Shown here: positions 27,001 through 39,810 of the stretch, in pieces
Layout of the letters: each line of letters opens with the position of its first letter
How positions within the stretch are numbered: the first letter of the stretch is position 1
NCBI RefSeq assembly: GCF_905475345.1
Contig: NC_066586.1
Span: 4,460,900 to 4,524,899 of the forward strand
Direction: 5' to 3'
DNA length: 64,000 nucleotides
DNA from: Vespula vulgaris
Lineage: Eukaryota; Arthropoda; Insecta; Hymenoptera; Vespidae
Translations under genes and position numbers: made by a program
Notes under the pieces: model-generated
Told to the model about the DNA's origin: nothing
Databases searched by the model: none
The model's input: the letters and a program-made list of their open reading frames with translations, nothing else

Positions 27001-30000
27001 ACTTTCCTTGAAGTAAAATTTTCACGTTATCGCACGCAAAACAACGGGTTTGTGAACTTTTCTTTCGACTTATCGCGTTACCGCGTGATCTTTATGGCGA
27101 CTAAAATGTTCGTTTACTCGGTAGATTGGAACACTTATACTCGAGACATAGCTAGAGTCAAGCTATACGCTTGTGTGTGTGTATATATACATATATATAT
27201 ATATGTATATATATGCGTGTGTATGTTTATACGTATACGTGCACGATTATAGATTCGTTCGCAGTCGCGGAGCCTCCACCGACTCGAAGGAGTTGCTTCG
27301 AAATGCGGTGCAGTAGTCGTGCCGAGTTTATAGTCGGACAAACACGGGGAGGAGGTACCTATATCGGAGCAGGTCAGGCACGTAGTTTGACCGAAGTTAA
27401 GTCCATTAGACAATGCAAAATGTAAGACTTAAGTCTTAAGCCTATCGAGCGAGAGCCGAGCGTTGTTTGGTTACTACCACGGAGATGTAAAGCTCGAGCG
27501 CGGAGTTGCCTGTAATTGGCCGATTGGCTTAAGTCTTAACTTACAGGCTTATTCATTGTTCGCGGAACGTTCTCTACGTACATGCATATATACAAAATGT
27601 TATATGTAAGAGTTTTAGTCTTTAAGGATATATAGAACTCATTAAGTTAAGTAACAAGTGCTCAGTCGACATAGATCGAAAAATAATCCTTGACGAAGTT
27701 ATAAATAGTATTCCATTTTTTTTTTTTTTTTCATTACGCGAACGACTTACATTTTCCTATAGAACAAATATGATCGTAATTATGACTGAAAGAGAACTCG
27801 TAAATGCTCCGCCAGCCCGTAGATAATTACAAGCTTTCATTCTATTTTTATCGCCGTCGATAATGAGAACGTTCGTAACACGTTTTATCGATCTTCGACA
27901 ATTCATCTCGTTATTGTTCTCTCCCGAAAATAAAATACGTCAATCATCTGCCACGAATGATTGCGTATGTCATATCAAAGTGATGTAATATTTATCTATC
28001 GACAAAAGTCAAATATACGATCGGAATCCCTAACTAAGTTTCTTTTGGAAGCCCACTTAGGTTTGATGAAAATAATATATTTAGTTAGAAAGCGATCCTA
28101 TTTGCGCGGCAATGTTCTAACGTCTAAGATGTGATAACACGACAAATTTCATTCTTGTCAAATTTATTCCCTCTCGTTGGCGAACGTCATTTCCGCTTCA
28201 ATCTAATATTACTGACGTACGTGCATACGTTACAACGCCCTACCATGTAGTTTATAGGTACCTACATACGTCCTGAAATCCCACCAACAAATTGCACTTT
28301 CTAACGCTACGTTAAGCAAAATGTGCGAAACGCGATATCGGTTTGGTGGGTAAACGCGCGTGATCCGCGACGATCAGTCATGTAATTCTTTGTCGAGCGT
28401 CGTCGAATCCCTTTAAAATGTTCTAACGCCTCGATATTTTTTTTCATTCGCTCGGCAAGCACGTCGAGATATAAAAGAGATTCCATTCGATATTTTCATG
28501 GCGTTCGTTAAATTCGTTGGTGCTCTCCCTTACTCTGGAATTATCTTCTTCGTTGAATCGAACATTTTTGTTTTTTCTTTCCTTTTCTTTTCTTCCCTGT
28601 TCTTTTCTTTTCTTTTCTCTTTTTCTATTTTCCTTTTTTTTTACGAATACGCTAACTCTTCTAACGTCGCTTGGCATTCTCATCACGTTCTCTCGGTTGC
28701 GTTTCGCAACATCGCCCTCAGAGAGCATCGCCCTTTGAAAGTCGTCCTCGTAACGCCTATTAGCTTCGCCGTATTCGTCCGTCTGCAGACTGGCACAGCT
28801 TGCACGCTTGAACTTTTCCGTTCGCTCGGATTTTTATTCAATTTCCTGTCGGCGTCCCGAGTTTTCAGTAACCCAGCTAAAATATCATATCTTCTATTCC
28901 CTATCCAAAGTCGAAAAAGAGAATAACGGGGAACGTTAATTCCTTGAAAAATTTTTCGGACGATTCGAGAAAGGTTTTCTTTTTTGTCCGAACAAACCGA
29001 GCCTTATAAATATATCCAGAATGTGATGCTGAAAGAGAAATAATATTTGTCGGCATCGTTACCGTTCTCCGATGTAATCCAGAAGGTAAATAACATTACC
29101 GACGTTCATCGTTCGACTCTAGAGCACACTTCCGACTAATGCACAGGTCATGGATCCGCCTGCGTTGCGTCGTTCATGCATATTTATGAAACTCGGCTAG
29201 CCCGCCTGAAAATCGGTTCCCACGTGGAAAAACAATAAAAAGTGGACGGGTTCCGAGTACTAAAAGCACGGTCACGTCTCTCGCGAGACTATTCGTCTTT
29301 CTTCGTTTCTTAATTGTTTCGTTTAAAAATCGAAAGAAAAAGAGAGGAAATGCATTCTGTTCGCATCCATTCGTGCGGTTGATGTCGAGTCTCGTAATCG
29401 CAAGTTTATGAATGTACACGTATATCTATACCTTGAAAACCGACAGGAAACGATTAAACTCGCACGATTCACTTGAAAAGCGCATACTTCGCTGACACCT
29501 TTCCACAACGGAAGGATCGCGTGAATACGAGCTGTCCCGTCTGTCATTTCTCGCAACCCTTTTCGCTCCTCTTATAAAATCCTACGCTATATCTTACCGT
29601 GGTTAAACGTAATCGCCGGAGAAAGTTCTTATTTAAAGAAAGGAAAAAAAAAAGAAAAGGAAATGGAAAGTCAGTTAAAATCAGTCGAAATGAAAGAAGT
29701 TGTGAAATCGTCATCCGGTAAGAAGAAATGATGCAATCCGTTTGGCATATTTGTACGTACTCGGTCGCACATAACTAGACGAATGTTGAGATGGTGAAAC
29801 GCATATTTTTCATAAAGCCAAAAGAGGGCAAAGCAAGCTCTCGCACTTTGCACTTGCGTAGCGTTAACTCTCTCTTTCTCTCTCTCTCTCTCTCTATCTT
29901 GTTCCCACGAGAGACTCCAAATGATGAAAGTTCCACGAACGCGCGTCGGCTGTTGTTAAATAAATTATCCGGCTTCTAATTACGTGAAAAATAGTGAAAA

Positions 30001-30091
30001 CTGGAAGAGAGTCGTCCCAACCGCCGCCGGGAGCGTGTAAACAGGTCGGTCGGTGCTTGCCGACGGTGTGAGAGAGAGGAGGGGAAGGGCC

Positions 30092-30123
<32 letters not shown>

Positions 30124-30128
30124 AGAGG

Positions 30129-30170
<42 letters not shown>

Positions 30171-33100
30171 AAGGTAAAATGGAGTAAAGCGTAGGGAAAG
30201 AGGATGAGCGAGAGGGCAAAGAGGAAATAAGGGTGGAACGGTTGAAGCTCGAGGCAAAGGGAAGGATACTCGGTACCATTATAGTCGCGCTGTCCCAGGA
30301 TCTTCTACATATTTCTCTGTACCAGATTCTCTACAGTTTTCCGTATAACGGCTTGGTGCGATTTGAATAAGACAAATGCCCTTCCTCCGTAACCGTCTTT
30401 CTTTCTTGTCTTTTCCATTCTCGAAGGATCTTTTTGCACATTAATAAATCGCTTCCAGCGTCCCAGGTGTCGTAGCTTACTCGTAACATTCGCTGGTACG
30501 TTCCATTGCTTCAAGATCGGTGCCCTAGTCGTTTTGTCTCTTATATTCGACATCCGATTAGTTCGCGACCGTCACAAGTGGCTGCAGGACGTTTCTAGGA
30601 CGGTAAGGAAGATGAGCAGGAGGTTTGTGGTGAATTCGAGCCGCGGGCAAGGATGCCTTGACAGCGGTACCGGTGCTTGCCGTGCACTAGCTAGTTCATA
30701 ATGAAAGCAATGTGTCTTCATTTAGTCGCTTGTTTCGCAGCAACGCTAGTAGGTATAGGAACGGTATAATGGAAGGTAACGCGCTGGATCTGCAGTAGGT
30801 TGCAGCCCAAGGTGGTGAATACATCCACGTACGTCCTCGTAGAAGATATCAGGGGCAAAAGAGAGGGGTGAGCGAGAGAAAGGGAGATAGAGAGAAAGAG
30901 GAGGGATAAGACTGAGTATGTGTGTGTGTATATTTGAGAGACAGACAGAGAGAGAGAGAGAGAGAGAGTACATTATACTACAGGTTAGTCGCATATAGCC
31001 AAGGGACAATGCTCTTGTCTCTACGGTACGCCTTGTTTGTTACGACTGGCTTCCTCCCCCTTCACGGCCGACGCGACCCTTCGTCGTCCACTACTCTCCG
31101 CTACCGCCACAGCCACAGCTACCACCGACACCGCAACCGACATTATACGCGACGCTACCTCCTCTTTAACCTCCCATTCTATCCACCGACGAAATCCATA
31201 AACCCCAAAGGAGTTACGAGTTGAGTTCGCGCCTCGCGAATCGACCAACATTGTCGATCTCTATTTAATATTATATGTTTAACCGAACGCTTTCGAAATC
31301 ATCGATAAGTAATAGTCGTGATGGTAAATCGTTCGAAACGAAAGAGGAAAAATCTTGCCAGCGAAATGCGGAATGAATTGCGTACCTCGTTCAAATGGCA
31401 CTTTGCATTCTTCCCTTCTCTCTCCTTTCCTTACTTTAGCTGGGTTTTCCTTCTATTCGATTCAACTTTTAATAACCGCTATCCATCTACGATGATTCTG
31501 AAACTCAACTCGGATAGAACGTCGTCCTGGTTCCCACAGAGAAATGAGAAATCGGAGAAGAACAACGATCCTTACTCTTTCTTTAAGAAGGCTTCGATTT
31601 CTTTTCCGAGTATTTCCATTCGCAATCACTTACGAATGACAGCGAAACTACAAGAAAATCGTGAAACCTCTTTCAAATGGAATCCTTACAACCGTCGGTT
31701 AATTTTTAATCATCTTATTAAAGAAATAAAGGAAAGATATAAAAAATTTGCAAGGTATGAATTTCTTTTGTGAAAAGATTTTACGAAAATTTGATAAAAG
31801 AAACTTTTACGTTCCAAGAACTTTTCTGTCACTCAGCGTCGTAAGCCTTATTCGTAAGCCACTTAAATAATATGCAAAATAATTTTACATAAGTAAATAG
31901 GTTTTACTTAACGTGTATAATATTTCCTTAATTGAAACTCATTAAGGCGAACCATTTTTACGATATTTTCTTGTATATATATATATATATATGTATATTA
32001 AAAAAAAAAAAAAAGAAAGAAAGAAAGAAAAAAAGAAAAAAGAGAAGAAAAAACCATCGCAATGGTAAACACTAATTCATTCGATAGTAAAATCTATTAA
32101 CGATTCAATTACCGAGAAAGACTCCAATGTGGAACGAATAATTACATTTCAAACTACTAAACGATTTTCACGAATTAGTGTAACACTTATATACGTACAT
32201 GCACACATAAATACATACATACCAGTACGTACATAAACATACAATGAGTATATTTAAACTTTGAATAATGAACTAAATGATTTTGTTGAAATTAGCTCAA
32301 TAGAAACAATATTATACACCTACGCGGTATTGTTCTCTTTTAAAAAGTATTCGGGTCACATAATATAGATCTCTCTCGGTTCGGAAAAGAATAGGAAAAG
32401 TTTTCAAAAGATTACAGTCTGCGACCTGCGGGTCGATGAGGGTACACGAGAAGAGTTAATCGCGTTTTCGATTCTCCTTACGTTCGGATTACTCGCGTTC
32501 GTAGGGATCGACGCGGATTCCGAAGGTATTTCGATCGATGAAGAAGCTCGAAGGGCCACGTGCCGCTGTGTATTCGCGGTAATTTCAAAGTTTTCTTTCG
32601 TTTACGATGTGCGAAGGGCGGAATCCATCCATGTGGTTTCTACTGCTCCAAGAACGTCGCACTTCTTGACTCCTCGCCTCTCTTATCCACCAACTTGCCT
32701 GCCCCAGAAACGTGACTGATGGACGAGACTACACCCCTTGAATTTCTTTTCTTCGTTTTCCTTCCTTCTCTTTTTCCCTCTCTCTCTCTCGTTTTCTCTC
32801 TCTTTCTCTTTTCTTTTGCTCGAGCACGCCAGCATCGACAGCGAACTTTCAAGCGCTTTTACAACGTCATAAGCGGCAAATCTTTCGAAAGACGAGAGAT
32901 AGATAGATAGATAGAGAGAGAAAGAAAGAGAAAGAGGAAGATACAAGAAGCCCGTTTCCTCTATCTTCCGAAACATCTTCGCTCTTTATTAATTCGACTC
33001 TCGACTCGAGGTATCTTAGATCTCGTTTGAAAGAGAAAAAGAAAGAGAGTGAGAAGAGGAGAGAGAGAGATAAAGGACAGAAGAGAGAATCGAAGAGAGG

Positions 33101-33953
33101 AAAGAGCACCATACTCCGAAAAGCGTTATTTTCAAGATGGAAGGTAGCGATGCAAAAGTAGGTATGAATAATGGACGTGGTAGTTGGTACTTGGTCTATC
33201 GTCGCTGACGGGAGAAAGAAAGAAATAGAGTAAGAGTAAGAGAAAAGAGAAATTGAGAGAAGGTGCAGAAAAGCAGTGGGGAAAGCAATAGGACGAGGGC
33301 GTGTCAGTGTAGGCAGAACGCGAGGTAGGGCGCGAGTTGCAAGCGCGAAGCAACACGAGAGAATAGGGAATGAGTTTGCAAATGAGCGGCTATAGGCACT
33401 CGTGATCGAAAATACAAGCGTGTGCTAAGAACGGCCACTTACCGTTAGTACGTGCGCTACCCTCGTCAAGTAGATATTTTTATTACCTCACGTAGCTGGA
33501 TATAAGAGAACGGACAGGTGCGCACTTCTCACAACGGAGGCTAAGTGCCGCAAGGGCCGCATCGTGACGCTTTACTTTACCCTTTCCTTGCTACTTCGGC
33601 TCCCTTTGATTCTCCTAAGGCAAACATGGAGAAGAAAAAGTTACGAGTATGTATAATGATGTCTCTCTTTTATGACTCGCCGCGATAGCTATTACATTTT
33701 AAAGAGCGAAAGACATTACTACGGACATTTCTTCTTTTCTTTTATTCTATATTAACTCATTAAGAGAACATATCGAATATTAATAACCATATGTTTCAAT
33801 CTCAACGACCATTTCTATCTCCATTGTCAAAGTTCGTAATATAATTAAATAGTAATCCAATTCCCTTGTCGTTTCCTTGACAATTTTCGAAGCACAAGAG
33901 TTCACGATAATTTTAATCAAAGATTCTACATTATATATAGATACACATACATG

Positions 33954-33998
<45 letters not shown>

Positions 33999-34272
33999 TG
34001 ACATGGACGATCTCGAGCATCTTTTGTAAGTAGAGAACGTCATGACCGTATCATTCGAGCCTTTCCACGGCCGGAACTTAAAGCACTAACGATTTTTGCA
34101 ACTTCCGCTTTTCTCCGACTCGGACAACGATCTAGTCGACGTTTCGAGACCTAGTTTACAAACTATTACACCAGCAGCATTAATATTCAGTTGGCTCTTA
34201 TCCGGCGACGCGACAAGAAAATGCATAATTCGTCCGGTACTCGTCGGCTGCTGCAGAAGTTTCGAGGCTCAA

Positions 34273-34316
<44 letters not shown>

Positions 34317-35077
34317 CTCTCTCTCTTTATATCCCTGTCATTTTGTCTCTCTTCTTTAGACACGCACAGCTACTACCACCGTTTCCTTCTCATTTTCTCT
34401 CTCTCTCTCTCTCTTTTTCTCTCTTTCCCGGCGACGGTGCTACGCGATACGTAAAACGAGCCTCGAATTAATTACTGGCAAGAAGAGAAGGCTTAGATCC
34501 CTAGTGAACGAGGAAGTAGCAAGAGAAACAAAGTCGGAACGCGCTGGAATCGAGTCCGTTATCAAGTTGCGGCATGAGGCAACCAACGATCGAAATGCAA
34601 ATCCTTCTTAAATTTCGGTCGTTAACGTAAAAGTTTTACGTTAGACTTTTTACCTAACACGTAACATTCCGGATTCATCGAAATATTCAGTTTGTTGAGA
34701 ACACACCTAATGCGTCATTCAATCAGATACCTACGTTATAAGCATTCGATTTCATAATAATCAATACGCGAAGTACATATCAAATGTGATTAATCGGGAT
34801 CGATCGATCGATCGATCGATATTGTTTAGTAATGTATATGCCATTAAATTCACACTATTCATCTGCGAAATTGATAATAAGGGTTAGAATTCATCTTGAC
34901 GACCTCGTTTGCGGCCGACAAATAGAATTAGAGCTTAATTGAAAATCCAGGCATATAGTCGTGTATGTGATTACACATACATACGACACCGATGTGGTCG
35001 AAGAGAGCATCAAAGATCCTTTATCGACCCACGAACGTCTCGCTCTCGAATTAATGAGACTTACGTTCTTCGATAAC

Positions 35078-35113
<36 letters not shown>

Positions 35114-36623
35114 GTGTGTCTCCCTTTATGTCTCTCTATTTCTATCTCTTTCTACCCAGGCTCGAAACTTCCTCGATTTTACGATCTTATACCCTCTTTC
35201 TGGCGGATATACTGCCACCGACGATGAAAGACTTATTTTCACGACGAATGAACATTTCTTTTGCATGAATACTTTTATAAAAATTGAAAAATCAATGAGA
35301 GGTCTATGAAACGTCTCTAGAAACTGTCTCGATGTCATAGAATAATCTGTCGATATCTCTTGATTATATCGCGTTTTGAAATGATTAACCTTTATAGATT
35401 TCTGTTCTGCTGGTTAAATTGTCTGTGACATTTTTAATTGATTCTTATTAAAGTGAAAAAGAAGCGTTTCTTTCTCTAATTTTATCAACGTTATTTCATA
35501 AAATGCGCTAATAAGTATCCATGAATAATTAAAGATATCTCTAAAAACATTAAGCTCGAATCAAATTAAAGTATCGCAATGATGTATTTTCAATTGTTCG
35601 CTCTGGCCTAATGAACAATATATTATTGAAAGGTTATCTTTAGTCACAAAATGCGAAAAAGTAAGACGAAATGAAGTAAAGCTGAGATGAAAATACCAAA
35701 TCAAAATCCTGTTAGAATAATTACATACACGTAATCTACATACATATGCAATATATACTATGTATATGCTCGAATTCTCGTTATAATGCGAAATCGAGCA
35801 ACGGAGAAGGTTTAATTGAAAATCCGGATAATAATCGTCGACGAAATTGTCGCGCTCAAAATCACATTTTCACCTAGATCCTGGAAGATACCGAATACAA
35901 ACGATATACATATATTCGCTCTTTATCATGACACGATTCATTCGTATTGTTACTAATCCCAACGAATAGAGAAATTATTAAGAAGAAAAAATAAATGATA
36001 GACATAAAAAGGGAGAGAGAGAGAGAGAGAGAGAGAGAGCAAGAGAGAAAATAAAAGAAATGAAAAGAAAAGAAAGAATAAAAAGGAAAGAAAGTGCACG
36101 GTGAAAGGAACTTTTTCGATATCATCATATTTCTTAAGGAAGCCCGAAAGGATCGATGACGTTTTCAGCAATTTCAGCGAAATTAAATTGCGCTTACCGG
36201 CTCACCGAGAATCTAGCGAGGTACTTCTCCTATCTCGTCTCCTTTTACTATCAAGCCATTCGTAGAAAATCATCTCAGTCTTTTAAGTTTCGATCGAAAT
36301 TATCGTACTCGTCCTAGGTTATAAAACGAGTGATTGCGGTACTCCCCTTTTTACCTCAACTATTTCTCTTTGAAATATAATAGATATTTCGTTTCCCGTT
36401 GCAACGAGAAATCGTAAGTTTAAAACCGTTCCCGTACGATGAAGTTACAACACGGTTCGAGGGTCTATCGTAGAATACTTGGAGCGTACGCGAACTTCAT
36501 CGTCCGGTCCACGTAACAATGAACGCAAGTGTTCTTCGCGCCTCCTCTCACGTACGACGATAGCACGTGACCGTGCTCGCGAAAAGCGGTTTCCGGCGTT
36601 GGCTTTTCTATCTCCTCTCTCTT

Positions 36624-36663
<40 letters not shown>

Positions 36664-39600
36664 AATATATATATATATATATATCTTTCTATCTCTTTCT
36701 ATCTCTTACCAACTCACATTCTCGAATACAACATCGATAGTAGCGGCTTCGAGGGAAGTCGAGTCACCGGTGGACGCATTACCGCGGCACGTGCCCGCGG
36801 TATTTCGTATTATACCGGCAAGCTAATTAACTTGGGGCTTTCGGTTATTAATCCGCGCCAAACCGCTGCAGCGCTGCAGACCAACCGACCGTCGTGGCAG
36901 AGAACCGAACCACACCTACGGTTGGACCGGCAGCAGCGCGGCTGCCATCGACCGGATGCGTCCCGTATCCTACGCAACGTTAACGTAACTTGACGAGAAT
37001 TTCCGTTTAATAATACTACCCTAGGTTTCCTATCTATACCTGTTTCTCAACGAAAGTTTCCACCTTCTAACGATATATCCTCCATCTTACATTACCTCCA
37101 ATTTGAAACGCAAATATGAATTAGAAGGATTGGTTTTTACGATCAATATTATTTTCCCTTTTTCCTCTCTGATATATATTTTTCATGTTCCATCTGAAAA
37201 AATATAGTAGGCTACTTTTACGATTCGTTGTTTATTTAATGACGAGACATGCATACGTATATTTTCATAATTTCCGCTACTTATGTTAATCCTGAACTTT
37301 ACTTTTATTGAAATCTATATACTCTTCGAATATCTTTCACGTTATTCGATCTATAGTCTTGTACTTACTTATCTTCGTTATTTTTTCTTTCCTGTGATGA
37401 AAAAAGTACTTATATTTAAAAAAGAAAGGTATCTACATCTAAAAAAAGAAAATTATAAGTAACGATCATCGATTCTTTATGACCGTGAATTTCGCAGAAA
37501 TTCGCCTGTTACTCGACCGGGCATTATAAATTCCCATATTACTTACGGCGTAAAGTCATAAAATTCATAACGACTCAGAGCGTCCTAATAACAATGAACG
37601 AGCAGAGAGTGTAGTGTGCAGACGTGTTACAGCATTCGTAGAAATTTACGACGAAACGTCGTACCCACTGCACCGTCCTACCAAACTGTTCCTACACATA
37701 AGCTTCAAACTTTCGACATAGTTGCCGAAATAGTATGAAAACATAGCCGAACTTTCCTTCTCAGTAAACTTTTTTTTACGCTATAAATTTGAGATCGTAA
37801 GGGAGAGAAGAGATATGAATAGAGATAAAGAGAAAAAATATTGCATATAGCCACTTTCATAAAGGAGTATATCGAAAAATTACTTTGAATCTAAAGACGT
37901 ATTTGCCCTCGTTAAAGGTTTACGATCGATCTTCCCTTTTGCGGATATCGTAGATATCGTAAAACAAACTCGATGATCTCGTGGGTTAGTCTCTACGGTC
38001 ACAGAGCAACCTCTTAATATTTTTATCGATAATGTTTTCTTTGAAACGAATGATGTGCTTTCGTGCAATCGTTTATTCCCTTTTTTCATCGTATAATCTC
38101 GTATAGCATGCATAGTTCCGTAGCTTCGTTTGATCTACGATTTCGAATTGCATCGTTATACCTGCCAATTTCGTATTTTGACTGACAACGGAACGAAGCA
38201 ACGTGTCTACGACCCCGTAAGTAACAATCGAATAGCGTGTGCGTGGTTTATGCAGAGACTTCGATTGTACGCGACCCTTCTTGCGAATCTGTTTAGCCGG
38301 ATTCAGTTTGACAAACGAATTGAACTTGTTAGTATAATGAGCATAAACAGATTCATCGAACACGCATCAGCCTTTCATCCTGACGATTCTACATCAAACG
38401 CTATCTAATTTCAAATCATATTCTACGTCGATCTCGCGGTATTTTGAGTCGTTTACGATCGTATCGAATCAGAAAATTACCCCTCGATCGTTCTTTCGTC
38501 CGTTCCCTTAAATGTCGGGAAAAAGGCTACGTCACGAGACGCTTTATAAGAGACATAATTAAGTACGATTCAAGTGAAACGTTCCCTTTCGTACAAAGTA
38601 CACAATAGCGCGAACTAAATTCAGATCGTGTGCGGAGATGTCGCACTGTAATTAACCGCAGCAGCATGTGACAGGCGTAACCGCGTCTCGATGTGGACAT
38701 CTAACCGCTAATCCGTTATACCTTGTTGTTTCGCATCGGAAGCCGTTAGCGCAACATCGAGATCCTTCCCAATATCGACGTTCAGATATCACCGCTATCG
38801 ACTCGACTATGCTCGTTGCTCGACCGGAAGTATTCTAATATCGTTCATGTAATTGATTGCATTGATACAAGATCATTTTGCAAGTAACTAGCAAAGGGGT
38901 TTCCACGTTCGTTGATGCGTACTATAGACAGTTAACGAAATAGGATCGACCGTTGATGTATCGATAGAACGGTACGATTTGCGTCGTAGAAAATCGTACA
39001 AACGAAAAGGAGAAACTTATAGACGTCGCTCGAGAAAATAGAAAGATGCGAACGTAAGTACTCGTTGAGGATCGATTAATCGTTCGAACGAATTACAACA
39101 AACGCTTACGTTATACTGGATGGTTTCTAATCTACCTAATGATAATCCTGAATGGAGATACGCGTAGGACACAGCTAATTCAATGATAAGAAATCTTCGG
39201 CCGGACATTTCGAACGATACGCTTATGTACCTACATACGTCGGTAGATATAGCCGGAAGCAGACATTTACTAACAGGGCCGAGAAGCGTTCGACGTGTTT
39301 TCGGTCGCATATGGGAGAGCAAGCGATTTGGTAGACGCATCCTCGCTTACGTACATAGAAGCTTTGCCGTTTAGCCAATGTTACGTTCGTAATACAAGAC
39401 GAGTATGCACCTAACACACGTATGGAACCGGTACGATCGGCACGACCGGCTCGTACGGCCTTCCGTTCGTTCGGCCTCTCGCGGTATTTCCGTGGACTGT
39501 GCCGGAAGCATCCTGAGTAAGAGCAAGTGGTCGTATCTGCGGTACCTCCAGTACGTTCCTATCTCCTGTTCCTCTATATGAGCCTCGTTCTCTTGTTACA

Positions 39601-39774
39601 AAGAACTTTACACAACCAAGTAGGCACAACCGAGAAACTTATAGTTAGGATCGAACCTCCTTTGACTACGACGACGACGACGACGATGATGATGATTATA
39701 ATGATGATCGCGATAAAATTCAGGTGCCAAGACTCGAAGATGCTCAGATTATCAAACGACTCTCTTCTCCTTCT

Positions 39775-39810
<36 letters not shown>

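Noticed and set aside
31318..31773. 151-codon frame within intron 2
   Set aside because: Composition and content look random, with no domain. An open frame of this length is not surprising over 15 kb on six frames.
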